Shown: piece after piece, positions 37,360 to 46,796 of the stretch
Position numbering within the stretch: the first letter of the stretch is position 1
Layout of the letters: every line of letters starts with the position of its first letter
Position numbers and translations under genes: made by a program
Source of the DNA: Bacillota bacterium
GTDB taxonomy: Bacteria; Bacillota; Clostridia; Peptostreptococcales; Anaerovoracaceae
Assembly (NCBI GenBank): GCA_022793795.1
Contig: JAAWDM010000032.1
Coordinates: forward strand, 78,088 to 142,087
Length of the DNA: 64,000 bases
Direction of reading: 5' to 3'
Notes under the pieces: generated by a model
What the model saw: only the letters and a program-made list of their open reading frames with translations
Told to the model about the DNA's origin: nothing
The model's database searches: none

Positions 37360-39203
37360 TTTGTGTCCCTCCCTCCTCTAAAAGAACCAAATCCGTGGTA
37401 ATCGCAACGCAAACATCTGGAAGCCTCCTGTAAGGCCTCTTCCAGTGTCATGCCCTGTTCTACTTCATCAAAATCGTTTCCTCTATGTTTTGCATATCTT
37501 TCTTTCAATTCCGCTCTGCCGCATGGCAGGTTATCTGTAGGTTCTGGAAGCGGAATCTCTACATCCACCTGAATTTCATGATGAAACCCTAGGAATTCGT
37601 CGATATTGGCAGCCGCTACCTTTCCTGCGCCGATGGCATTGATGACAGTGGAAGGGCCTGTTACGCAATCTCCACCTGCATAAGTACCCATTACATTATC
37701 GATGACGCTGCTCTTTTCTGCCTGAATATTTCCGCGGAATACAGGAATTCCATACTCCTCAAAAAACCTGATATCGGTAGCCTGACCGATGGCAGAGATA
37801 ATGATGTCACAACGAAGTTTCTGCTCCTCTGTGGTCGAATCCACCGGCTTCGGTCTACCGGAACGGTCAGCTTGACCTGCAATCTGCGGTTTTACCCACA
37901 AGGCCTTCACCTCGCCCTTCTTATTGGTTTCAATCCAAGACGGCGCCATCAACTGAACCAGATTACAGCCCTCTGCTACGGCTCCCTCAATTTCATCAGG
38001 CAGCGCTGTCATATCCATCCTTCTCCTTCTATAGACAATGCTCACATCGCTGGCTCCAAGCCGCTTGGCAGTTCTAGCTACATCCATAGCCACATTTCCG
38101 CCGCCGATGACAACTACTGCTTTCCCATTAAAATCAGGCATTGCATCATCGCCGATACCACGCAGCATTTCCACAGCAGGAATCACGCCTTTGGCATATT
38201 CTCCTGGAATACCAATATCCTTCGCATTATGAGAACCGATAGAAATATATGTAGCATCATAATCATCTCTGATTTCCGCCATGGCCTCCGGAGTAGATAC
38301 ATCGCATCCAAGGCGAACCGTAACGCCAGTAGATAAAATAGCATCGATATCCCACTGAAGTCGCTCTCTTGGCAGACGATAGTTGGGAATTCCATAACGA
38401 AGCATACCGCCTAGCTGGGCTCTTTTTTCAAACACAGTCACCTCATGTCCCATGATAGACAAAAAATAGGCAGCTGAAAGTCCACTTGGTCCACCGCCAA
38501 TAATGGCCACCTTTTTACCGGTTTTATCCATTTTCTTCGGCACTGGTACATCTCCGCAGTGATCTACTGCAAAACGTTTCAGTCCTCGAATATTGACAGG
38601 GGCATCGATGAGCGTTCTCCTACACCGCAATTCACACGGATGCTCGCATATCAATGCACAGACCGTTGGGAACGGATTATCCTTTCGAATCAGTTTTACA
38701 GCATCTCCATAACGCTGTTCCTTTACTAAAGCCAAATAACCCGGTACATCCACGCCTGCAGGACACATGGCTACACACGGTACTGGCTGTGACCGGTCGT
38801 TAAGTCTATCTGTGCAGGTATGATTTTTGATATGAGATTCAAAATCCTCTTTATATCCTCTAATCGCTCGAACTACCATTTTAGCCGCTTCTGAACCAAT
38901 AGCGCAGTCTGCGGTCACACTGATGGCCTCCGCTGTTTTTTCCAAAAGATATAACTCCTCCATAGACGACTCAGAGTCGATATTGAGAATCTCATCAATC
39001 ATAATTTGCAGTTGACCAAGCCCCACACGGCATGGCGCGCACTTACCACAACTCTGAGAATGACATAATCGCAAAAAAGAAGCTGTCAAATCCACTGGGC
39101 ACTGGCCTGGCGGACTGGCTATGATGCGACGTTTTAAATCCTGATTCAAATTTTCAACCGTTTTTTGAATCGTATCCTGTGATTTTACTAAAAGTCTGTT
39201 CAC
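37353..39203 (-). CDS. NuoF-tail / GltD-like FAD oxidoreductase, hydrogenase partner
   Basis: 616 residues in two parts. Residues about 30-130 are the C-terminal 4Fe-4S domain of NuoF/HydB (SQSCGKCAPCRVGLGQL), without the FMN/NADH-binding fold. Residues about 140-600 are GltD/NfnB-like: cluster motifs in CVAMCPAGVDVPGYL, CALICEHPCELRCRR, the FAD site VAIIGGGPSGLSAAYFL near 229, a NAD(P) site VVVIGGGNVAMDVA near 370, and GTYAGGDCVTGPSTVI near 508. The GTG start has AAGGAG upstream. The 7-bp overlap with hydA suggests one complex that links H2 to NAD(P)H; which nucleotide, and whether it bifurcates, is open. Confidence 0.85.
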   Translation of the reverse strand: MNRLLVKSQDTIQKTVENLNQDLKRRIIASPPGQCPVDLTASFLRLCHSQSCGKCAPCRVGLGQLQIMIDEILNIDSESSMEELYLLEKTAEAISVTADCAIGSEAAKMVVRAIRGYKEDFESHIKNHTCTDRLNDRSQPVPCVAMCPAGVDVPGYLALVKEQRYGDAVKLIRKDNPFPTVCALICEHPCELRCRRTLIDAPVNIRGLKRFAVDHCGDVPVPKKMDKTGKKVAIIGGGPSGLSAAYFLSIMGHEVTVFEKRAQLGGMLRYGIPNYRLPRERLQWDIDAILSTGVTVRLGCDVSTPEAMAEIRDDYDATYISIGSHNAKDIGIPGEYAKGVIPAVEMLRGIGDDAMPDFNGKAVVVIGGGNVAMDVARTAKRLGASDVSIVYRRRRMDMTALPDEIEGAVAEGCNLVQLMAPSWIETNKKGEVKALWVKPQIAGQADRSGRPKPVDSTTEEQKLRCDIIISAIGQATDIRFFEEYGIPVFRGNIQAEKSSVIDNVMGTYAGGDCVTGPSTVINAIGAGKVAAANIDEFLGFHHEIQVDVEIPLPEPTDNLPCGRAELKERYAKHRGNDFDEVEQGMTLEEALQEASRCLRCDYHGFGSFRGGRDTKW

Positions 39204-39239
39204 ACTCTTTCTCCTTTCCAGAATTTATCGCCCTATCTA

Positions 39240-40145
39240 TTACAACTTTTCATTCTTTTCTTTTTTTCTGAAGGAAGAAAAGTCGATTTCCATAATAAGA
39301 ATACTGGCTATCATCAATACAGCTCCCAAATAAGATTTGGCGCTGAGGACCTCGCCCGCAAACAGGAATGCTACCACGCCTGCAAAAACCGGTTCCAGAG
39401 TGAAGATAATACCTACATGAGAGGCGCTGGTATACTGCTGGGCGATGGGCTGTACCACAAAAGCTACTCCAGTACAGAATACCGAAAGGAATATGACCGC
39501 ACCCCAGATCTGGCCGCTCTGCGGTAAATGAGGGGTTTCGGTAAGACAGGCCATCATCAAATTCAGCGCTCCTGTAACGCCCAGCTGAAATACCCCCAGC
39601 TGATAAGCATCCACCTCTTTATGGCTGACTGCCTTTTCCGTCAGCAGCAAATCCACTGCATAGGCCACTGCACACATGGTACAGAGCAAGTCGCCTTTCA
39701 GATTTCCCATATTGATGGAAAAATTGTCCTTTAATGTTAAAAGAGCAATACCAGCAAAGGACAAAATTACGGTCAGACACATTTTACGACTTAAACGTTG
39801 TCTCAAAAATATCCATCCCAGAAGGGGCGTAAACACACCCGTCAAAGCACAAAGAAAACCTGAATTGGACAGGGTGGTATATTTTACGCCGAAGGTTGCG
39901 CCGATATAGACAAACACCAGGGCAAACCCTACCAAAAGACTATACCGCAACGTCGTCCTATTGACCGTTTTCACCTTTTTAAAGGACAATAAGCATGCAA
40001 TCAAAAATGCCCCTAAAAACCGATAGGCATTTAAAGTGAAAGGATCTAAATCCGCTAAACTCAAATCCATCAAAAAATAAGAAATTCCCCAGCATAGGGT
40101 GACCAGAAGCAGCATCATGTCTGCTTTGATCTGTTGATTCATCAT
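39240..40145 (-). CDS. EamA/DMT-family transporter
   Basis: 301 residues with about ten hydrophobic helices in two EamA repeats, typical of drug/metabolite exporters: the first begins LLLVTLCWGISYFLMDLSL and the second near residue 150 (LLCTMCAVAYAVDLLLTE) with the FTLEPVFAGVVAFLFAGE block near 255. The substrate is unknown. The ATG directly follows the holA stop, with GGGAGG inside the end of holA. Confidence 0.9.
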   Translation of the reverse strand: MMNQQIKADMMLLLVTLCWGISYFLMDLSLADLDPFTLNAYRFLGAFLIACLLSFKKVKTVNRTTLRYSLLVGFALVFVYIGATFGVKYTTLSNSGFLCALTGVFTPLLGWIFLRQRLSRKMCLTVILSFAGIALLTLKDNFSINMGNLKGDLLCTMCAVAYAVDLLLTEKAVSHKEVDAYQLGVFQLGVTGALNLMMACLTETPHLPQSGQIWGAVIFLSVFCTGVAFVVQPIAQQYTSASHVGIIFTLEPVFAGVVAFLFAGEVLSAKSYLGAVLMIASILIMEIDFSSFRKKEKNEKL

Positions 40146-41195
40146 TCATATCCTCCCAATCAGCATTTCCAATGCCAGATTTTGATCTAAAAGCCCAGTC
40201 TTTATATTTCTATCCACTTCATAAAGCTGTGTCAACACGTTTTTTAGCTTTTCTACTGTAAATTTTTCTGTAAAGGCCATGGCCTTTTTAATTCTAAATT
40301 CACTGCTTTGGAGCATGGCGGTAATCTGGCTCAAATTCATTCCCTCTTTTTTCAACTCCGCCACCTCAAGGAGCAGTTCAAACTGATTGATAAGCATGGC
40401 CACAATGCCGTACACATCCCGTCCTGATTGGAGAATATGATAAAGCATGGTAAAGGCCTTCTCCTTCTGATGATCGCTGACTGCATCCAGCAAATTAAAA
40501 ATAAAGGTATCCATATCGCCGTTTAACACTTGAGATACGGCGTCCACAGTAATCTGTTCGCCCTGGCAATAAGCTATGATCTTTTCAATATCGGTTACCA
40601 GATGAAAAATCCGATATCCAGTCTCCTTGTTAAAATAGCCAGACTGGTCGATGATGGTATGAATCACATCCTTTGAAGGGACGACACCTGCGACAGTAAA
40701 TCGTTTATTGATGAATCCGCTCAAGGCGCTTCTGTCCAGCTGAGTAAAGTGATAGCACTTTGCCTTTTTTTTCAGCAGTTTGGTCAGTTCACTTTTTGCT
40801 TCTGGCTCTTCACAGCTTAAAACGAATATGGTTCCATCGTTAGGTCCCAGTAAGTAGTCCTCTAACCGGTTCAGACTCTCCTTGGTAAACCCTTTGGCAT
40901 TGGCTGATTTCAACGGCATAAAATCCTCTGCCCATACCACTCTGCGCTCCGACATCATGGAAAAGGTATCACATGCTGTAAGTACGCCATCCGTATCCTC
41001 TCCCTCGCCTCTAAAATGGACGTAATCCAGCGCAGCCAGCGCGGGATTTACATATCGGCGGACTAAGGTTTCCACTGCCCACCGAATTAAGTAGCCTTCT
41101 TCTCCATAAAGAAATAATACGGCCGGTATCTTATCTTCTTTTATATCCTTACTAAACGCCTGAAAGGCATGTTCTTTTCTTTCTTTTTTATACAT
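40146..41195 (-). CDS. holA: DNA polymerase III subunit delta
   Basis: Clamp-loader subunit that opens the beta clamp. 349 residues with the AAA+-like pattern without a working Walker A: VLFLYGEEGYLIRWAV near 27, the FSMMSERRVVWAED block, and the conserved helical C-terminal collar (LLDAVSDHQKEKAF, LDQNLALEMLIGRI). It follows comEC by 15 bp. The comEC-holA pairing is usual in Firmicutes; rpsT, often next to it, is not here. Confidence 0.94.
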   Translation of the reverse strand: MYKKERKEHAFQAFSKDIKEDKIPAVLFLYGEEGYLIRWAVETLVRRYVNPALAALDYVHFRGEGEDTDGVLTACDTFSMMSERRVVWAEDFMPLKSANAKGFTKESLNRLEDYLLGPNDGTIFVLSCEEPEAKSELTKLLKKKAKCYHFTQLDRSALSGFINKRFTVAGVVPSKDVIHTIIDQSGYFNKETGYRIFHLVTDIEKIIAYCQGEQITVDAVSQVLNGDMDTFIFNLLDAVSDHQKEKAFTMLYHILQSGRDVYGIVAMLINQFELLLEVAELKKEGMNLSQITAMLQSSEFRIKKAMAFTEKFTVEKLKNVLTQLYEVDRNIKTGLLDQNLALEMLIGRI

Positions 41196-41210
41196 TATAT
41201 TGTAGTTCCC

Positions 41211-43346
41211 TCATTGAGATTCCAGTACCGTATCCATCTTCCAGGCCCTTCCTCTCGTTGTAAATTTAAGGCCTATGGCCCCATTTTTATCATTCCTTTT
41301 TACTATTATACCTCTTTTCTGACACTTTTCAATGGTTTTCCCGTGAGGATGGCCATATATATTGTATACACCCACTTGAATCACCGCCAGCTCTGGTTTT
41401 ACAACTTCCAAAAATTCCTGGCAGGTGCTGGTCTTGCTGCCATGATGCCCTACTTTTAATACATTTGCTTTTAGTCTCTCTATCTGCCCTCTTTCCCTGT
41501 AAAACGCCATCATCTCCCTTTCCCCCTTCTCGTCCAAATCTCCGGTCATCAGAACCTTCCATCCGTAATAGTGAATCATAAATACGGAACACAGATCATT
41601 TCCATCTTGAGTTACTCCATCATCAAGGTTTATGGGCCACAGAGTCTCAATCCACACCTCATTAGAAACTTTCACCTCATCTCCATAGACCATGCCAGTT
41701 CCTATGGTATGGATGGGATAAATCTCATCCAGTTCCTTGATTCCCTGATAGTGATCCATGTGAAGATGAGTCGCTATGGCTAAATCCACATGTCCCACCC
41801 CATTCTTCAAAAGATAGGGCTTTAGGGTCTGTTTTCCCACATTATAATTGGCGCTGCCGCCACCATCGATTAAGATATTCCGATTCCCCTCTCGGATATG
41901 GACGCAATCTCCCTGTCCCACATCCACGAACACAATCTGCCCATCGGCTACTGGACAGTAAAACTGAACGTTGACCACGATACAGACCAGCACCCCTGCC
42001 AAACAGCATCCCCACAGCCGCTTTTCCTGTTTTCGAAGCCTCATAATCAAACTGGATTCTGACGCCAAAAAGAACATGAGAAAATATACTGTCGTCACAA
42101 GCCAAGGCGGCGGACTGACCACATCCATACTGCCATATCCGTCCAGGGTAGCAATCCGATTGCACTGTACCATTAAAAAACTCAAGCTATCCATGAAAAT
42201 TCCCAGACCGCCTAGACTGCCTGCAATCCCAAAGAATAAAAAACTAATCAGTCCTACCGGCAAACAGATACCAGCTAAATACACCATGGGAATGTTGGCA
42301 ATAATGGAGACAAAGGAGATATAATTGAATTGATAGACCTGGTAGAGCATCAGCCCTATATTGACCGCCAACGCTGCAGATAAACCTTCCGGAATCTTCT
42401 GGGGCATGAGAGGTCGAAAAAACAAAATAGAGCCTATGGCCAAAAAAGACATTTGAAATCCGCTGCTAAAAATGATATACGGATTCCAACCAATCAATAT
42501 CAGGGCCGTGCCGCTCAGGGCTGTCAATCCATCGTAACGCAAATCAAAGACTTGTCCAGCTGTTCGAAATAAAATCATAATGACTGCCCTGGATACGGAA
42601 GAACTCCATAGTGAAAGGGTTCCATAGAAAAAAAGCAGTATGCAAAGAAATGTGACGGACCAGAGGCTCCGTCGTTTTCCCACGATTTTCTCATATATAC
42701 CATAAAGGAGGCCGATATGCAGGCCGCTGACCGCCAATATATGGGCCGTACCATTACTGCGGAATTCCTCATAAACATCCTCTTCCAATAGGTGGGTATC
42801 TCCAAACAAAATCCCTGTCATAAGCCCCTTTGACGTCTGGCTTAACTGCTCCTCAAATTGATATCGCTTCATCATGAGAAAACGTATCATCCGCTCTATC
42901 AAGTTCAAGGAGCACGGCTCCCATTTCAGATTTTGGGTGGATAAGGTGTAAAATATGCCCTTTCCCTTTAAATATAATTGGTAATCAAAACACCCTGGAT
43001 TCCTTCTAGGCTGGGGTAATCTGATCTTTCCAGCAAAATATACCTTTTCATAAAGCAGATGCCATGGCTTTTCCAGCTCCTCTCTGACTGTCACCAGTAT
43101 TTTTTCTCTGCTTTCTATCTTTACTTGGTCTATGGTTTCCACCCTGACTGTAAGTTGATAACTGCCATCTTTTCGTGGTTCCATACGTACCACCTGCCCC
43201 GATAGATGCTGCACCGTATCCTCTTTGATTGACTTTTGCGGCAGATTAGACTGTTTTAACGGTATCCCAAAACCATGGAGTATTACAAGGAGCAAAATCA
43301 CGCCTACCGTTATATTCACAAGTTTTCGTCTCATCATTTTGTCCAC
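41211..43346 (-). CDS. comEC: ComEC/Rec2-family DNA uptake channel
   Basis: Polytopic membrane protein that moves single-stranded DNA into the cytoplasm in competent cells. 711 residues: N-terminal DUF4131 region, the Competence core (about 200-470) with HILAVSGLHIGLLYG near 205, then a metallo-beta-lactamase-like domain with GQGDCVHI near 487, the THLHMDHYQG metal motif near 545 and KVGHHGSKTS. A GTG at 43346 or the ATG at 43337 may start; the RBS is weak for both. Whether this organism is competent is unknown. Confidence 0.94.
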   Translation of the reverse strand: MDKMMRRKLVNITVGVILLLVILHGFGIPLKQSNLPQKSIKEDTVQHLSGQVVRMEPRKDGSYQLTVRVETIDQVKIESREKILVTVREELEKPWHLLYEKVYFAGKIRLPQPRRNPGCFDYQLYLKGKGIFYTLSTQNLKWEPCSLNLIERMIRFLMMKRYQFEEQLSQTSKGLMTGILFGDTHLLEEDVYEEFRSNGTAHILAVSGLHIGLLYGIYEKIVGKRRSLWSVTFLCILLFFYGTLSLWSSSVSRAVIMILFRTAGQVFDLRYDGLTALSGTALILIGWNPYIIFSSGFQMSFLAIGSILFFRPLMPQKIPEGLSAALAVNIGLMLYQVYQFNYISFVSIIANIPMVYLAGICLPVGLISFLFFGIAGSLGGLGIFMDSLSFLMVQCNRIATLDGYGSMDVVSPPPWLVTTVYFLMFFLASESSLIMRLRKQEKRLWGCCLAGVLVCIVVNVQFYCPVADGQIVFVDVGQGDCVHIREGNRNILIDGGGSANYNVGKQTLKPYLLKNGVGHVDLAIATHLHMDHYQGIKELDEIYPIHTIGTGMVYGDEVKVSNEVWIETLWPINLDDGVTQDGNDLCSVFMIHYYGWKVLMTGDLDEKGEREMMAFYRERGQIERLKANVLKVGHHGSKTSTCQEFLEVVKPELAVIQVGVYNIYGHPHGKTIEKCQKRGIIVKRNDKNGAIGLKFTTRGRAWKMDTVLESQ

Positions 43347-43374
43347 TGCCGAGAAAGCGCCCCTCTATATTTCC

Positions 43375-43403
43375 ATTTTATTACATTTTTCAGCAAATTT
43401 CAA
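43375..43403 (-). promoter_or_regulatory. promoter of comEC-holA
   Basis: Minus-strand TTGAAA (43398-43403) and TAAAAT (43375-43380), 17-bp spacer, 29 bp before the GTG of comEC. Confidence 0.6.
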
Positions 43404-43462
43404 ATATTATTTTTAAATCAGGGAAAAATAAGGAAAATTTAAGAAGTTCGTGAATATATTTC

Positions 43463-43491
43463 TTAACTTTAAAGTGGAAATATGGTATACT
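43463..43491 (+). promoter_or_regulatory. promoter of the penicillin-binding protein gene
   Basis: TTAACT (43463-43468) and TATACT (43486-43491) with a 17-bp spacer and a TGG just before the -10. Transcription would begin near 43498, so the in-frame ATG codons at 43493 and 43502 are unlikely starts. Confidence 0.6.
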
Positions 43492-43519
43492 GATGATAGC
43501 TATGACAGAAAGCGGGGTG

Positions 43520-46500
43520 ATGATTTTGAGTCATTATGAAGATAAAGAACATATCAATCAGCAGTCAGGGGAAGAGACTGTTCAACATTCCAGACGTAGA
43601 AAAAAAGAAGCTGAGCAGCGCAATAAACATGAAAAGCATGATAAGAAAAAGCGCAGCCAGCGGAGCGCAGAAGCCAGTGAAACTTCTCAGACAGCTGATG
43701 GTACACACAAAAAACAAAAAAAGAAAAAGAAATATCGGATGAATTGGAAACGTTTTATTCTGGTGGTATTCTGCTTATGCTTACTGGTAGGCGTTGCTGG
43801 CGTTGGCTATGTAGCTTCTATCATATCAAAAGCGCCTGATATCGATACCAGCAATATCTATTCCATGCTGTCTCAAAGCTCTGTACTTTATGATGCAAAC
43901 GGTGAAGTCATGGATAGCGTGGTAGGCGCCGATGGTCAAAATCGGACGATTGTAGAAATCAATCAAATTCCAAAAAATCTCCAAAATGCATTTATCGCTT
44001 TGGAGGACAAGACCTTCCGAACCCATCACGGGTTTAATATCGTCCGTATTTTCGGTGCAATCAAGGAAGCGGTCTTTACCGGTAGTAAAGTCGGCGGTAC
44101 CAGTACCATTACCCAACAGCTGGCTAGAAACATCTATCTGCAGGAAGACATGTTTACCCGCAGTATGACCCGAAAGATTACGGAGGCTTACTATGCCATT
44201 ATTTTGGAAGACCGCCTTAGCAAAGATCAGATATTAGAAACCTATCTGAATACGGTTAACTTCGGCGATTCCCTCTATGGTGTACAGGCAGCGGCTCAGG
44301 CTTATTTCAGCAAAGACGTCAGCGAACTGACACTAGCGGAATGTGCAATTTTAGCTGCAATTCCTCAATCGCCTAATTATTATAAGCCAGTTATGCAGGT
44401 TTCTGCCAATGACATCAATGATGAAACGGAAAATCTGATTCTTAAGGATGGTGATGTGGCCTATACTTGGAACGATACTGCTGCAGGAAGAGTAAAAATC
44501 TGTCTGGATTTGATGTTAGAGCAGGAGTTGATTTCTCAGAAGCAGCATGACAAAGCTGTTAAAAAGGAAATCAAGGATATTGTTAATCCGAATACAGAGG
44601 CCCTAAGTCAAGAGACCAACTATTTTGCCGACTATGTCATCAATGAAGTCGTAAAGGATTTACAGGAAGAAATGGGCTATGATTACGAAAAAGCCCACAA
44701 TATGGTCTACAGCGGCGGTTTAAAGATTCATACCACCCTGGATCCAGATGTACAGAAAGTCATTGAAAAGGAATTTAAAAACGATGCTAACTTCCCTACC
44801 CTTATCACCAACAAGCGAGATGGTCAGGGAAACATTGTGGACGATTTCGGCAAAGTCCTGTTATATAAATATGGAAATTACATTACCAATAAGGGATATT
44901 TCCGTCTGAAACCAAACGAATACGAATGGAACAGCGACGGTTCTCTAAAAGTCTATGCAGGCAAGCGGCTCAATTTCTACGATACCACCGTTCAGGGACA
45001 GGCCGATGTCAGCGTAGAATTTAAGAATATGTATGTGATAGATAACAATACCTTCTATACCATAGCAGGCGGTTACATCAATATACCACAGGGCTATAAA
45101 ACTAAGGATAAAGACGGCAATTTGATTGTGGATGCCAAGTTCTTCGAAGACTATCCAGACGTTATCAAGCAAAGCGGCGAACGGGTTGTGACGAAAAACT
45201 TTACCTTGCAACAACGTGTTATTCAACCACAGGCAGCTATGACGATCATTGACAACGAAACCGGTCATGTAAAAGCTATGGTAGGTGGCCGCAAGGTTTC
45301 TGGTAGAATGATCTTAAACCGGGCTGTAGCTACTAGACAGTCTGGTTCCTCCATCAAGCCATTATCGGTCTATGCTGCTGCGATTCAGCGTAGCTTCGAA
45401 CTACAGGCTGCTGGAGAAACCTTCCCTCTTACCGATTCCAAATTCGGTTTCCAGGGAGACAATCTGTGGGGTAATTATCTGACTGCAGGCTCTATCATTG
45501 ACGATGAGCCGACTACAGTAAACGGCAAACGTTGGCCAGTCAACTCCCCTCCGGGATTTAACGGACTATTAACCATGCGGGTAGCCCTACAAAAATCTCT
45601 CAATATCTGTGCCGTGAAAATCATGCAACAGGTGGGCACTGACTACTGTTTCGATCTGGTAGAAAAATTCGGCATCTCCACCCTAGTTCGAGAAGGCGAT
45701 GTCAATGATAATAATCTGGCGGCTTTGGCTTTAGGAGGACAGTCGGATGGCGTTACCACTTTAGAAATGGCCAGCGCTTACACCACCTTTGTCAACGGCG
45801 GCGTTCACAAAGAAGCCAACGTCTATACCAAGGTAACTACTAGAAACGACGATATTCTTCTGGAATCCACCACCAAGGAAGACAAGGTTCTGGATCCTGG
45901 CGTAGCCTGGATTATGCGCGACATGCTCCAATCTGTTGTTACCAACGGACTGGGCGGCCCTGCTGCTGTATCTGGCGCCAGCGCTGGAGGAAAGACTGGT
46001 ACGACCTCAGATCAGTTCGATATCTGGTTTGATGGCTTTACTGCTAAATACTCGGCTGCTCTGTGGATTGGCAGCGATATCAATATTAAGCTATCCAGCA
46101 TGTCTGGTACTGCTGCTGCCCTTTGGGGTAAGATTATGAATCAAGTTCCGGGAGTTGCCTCTGGCACCTACTCGGCCAAACCTTCCAATGTGGTTTCGGT
46201 TTCCATCGATACGAAGAGCGGAATGCTTGCAACAGAAGCCAGCGGCAGCGATACTAGGACAGAATACTTTACCTCTGGTACTCAGCCTACAGAACCTGAT
46301 ACGGTCCACCAGGTTGTAGAAGTCTGTGACGATACTGGTTACCTGGCTACCCCTTCCTGTCCGCATGTATCTACCAAGACAGGAATCCAGCGTCCATATA
46401 CTCCAAATAAACAAGTGGCCGATATCAAGCGGGAATTGCCCCACTATTATTGTAACGAACACAATCCAGATCCAAAGGAATATCCGGTTAAGAAAGGTTT

Positions 46501-46720
46501 GGATGTGACCATTGTTGAGCCAGGTGAGTTGGATGATGATCCAAATGAAAATGATGATCCATGGGTATATGATCCAAATGAACCGATCTTCCCACCGGAT
46601 GATCCAAATGACGATCCAGACGATCCAAATCATCCGGACGACCCGGATGATCCGAGCAATCAGAATCCTCCTGTTGATCCTGGCGATGTAACCATACCGC
46701 CAAAGGAAGAGGAAGTATAA
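43520..46720 (+). CDS. class A penicillin-binding protein 1A
   Basis: Bifunctional peptidoglycan glycosyltransferase and DD-transpeptidase. About 1066 residues: a long basic, Lys/Gln-rich cytoplasmic tail, one membrane segment (RFILVVFCLCLLVGVAGVGY near residue 85), GT51 domain with ALEDKTFRTHHGF and GGTSTITQQLARN, then the transpeptidase with RQSGSSIKPL (SxxK serine), SLNIC (SxN) and GKTGTT (KTG), and a C-terminal Asp/Pro-rich tail. GCGGGGTG is 2 bp from the ATG at 43520 and 8 bp from the TTG at 43526; either could start. Monocistronic, with a strong terminator. Confidence 0.93.
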   Translation: MILSHYEDKEHINQQSGEETVQHSRRRKKEAEQRNKHEKHDKKKRSQRSAEASETSQTADGTHKKQKKKKKYRMNWKRFILVVFCLCLLVGVAGVGYVASIISKAPDIDTSNIYSMLSQSSVLYDANGEVMDSVVGADGQNRTIVEINQIPKNLQNAFIALEDKTFRTHHGFNIVRIFGAIKEAVFTGSKVGGTSTITQQLARNIYLQEDMFTRSMTRKITEAYYAIILEDRLSKDQILETYLNTVNFGDSLYGVQAAAQAYFSKDVSELTLAECAILAAIPQSPNYYKPVMQVSANDINDETENLILKDGDVAYTWNDTAAGRVKICLDLMLEQELISQKQHDKAVKKEIKDIVNPNTEALSQETNYFADYVINEVVKDLQEEMGYDYEKAHNMVYSGGLKIHTTLDPDVQKVIEKEFKNDANFPTLITNKRDGQGNIVDDFGKVLLYKYGNYITNKGYFRLKPNEYEWNSDGSLKVYAGKRLNFYDTTVQGQADVSVEFKNMYVIDNNTFYTIAGGYINIPQGYKTKDKDGNLIVDAKFFEDYPDVIKQSGERVVTKNFTLQQRVIQPQAAMTIIDNETGHVKAMVGGRKVSGRMILNRAVATRQSGSSIKPLSVYAAAIQRSFELQAAGETFPLTDSKFGFQGDNLWGNYLTAGSIIDDEPTTVNGKRWPVNSPPGFNGLLTMRVALQKSLNICAVKIMQQVGTDYCFDLVEKFGISTLVREGDVNDNNLAALALGGQSDGVTTLEMASAYTTFVNGGVHKEANVYTKVTTRNDDILLESTTKEDKVLDPGVAWIMRDMLQSVVTNGLGGPAAVSGASAGGKTGTTSDQFDIWFDGFTAKYSAALWIGSDINIKLSSMSGTAAALWGKIMNQVPGVASGTYSAKPSNVVSVSIDTKSGMLATEASGSDTRTEYFTSGTQPTEPDTVHQVVEVCDDTGYLATPSCPHVSTKTGIQRPYTPNKQVADIKRELPHYYCNEHNPDPKEYPVKKGLDVTIVEPGELDDDPNENDDPWVYDPNEPIFPPDDPNDDPDDPNHPDDPDDPSNQNPPVDPGDVTIPPKEEEV

Positions 46721-46729
46721 AACATCAAA

Positions 46730-46780
46730 GGGGCTGTCACGCTAACGGTCATTTTCTGTTAACGTGACAGCCCCTTCTTA
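46730..46780. terminator. bidirectional terminator between PBP1A and rpe
   Basis: A 17-bp stem GGGGCTGTCACGCTAAC (46730-46746) with GTTAACGTGACAGCCCC (46758-46774), one mismatch, with short T-rich tails on each side. Same stem-and-loop design as the terminator at 35543-35589. Confidence 0.88.
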
Positions 46781-46796
46781 TCTAGTTATAAAAATC

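Noticed and set aside
46510..46720. Repeated GATGATCCAAATGA-like units as a CRISPR or minisatellite array
   Set aside because: The units are irregular, have no spacers and lie in frame as the Asp/Pro tail of PBP1A.
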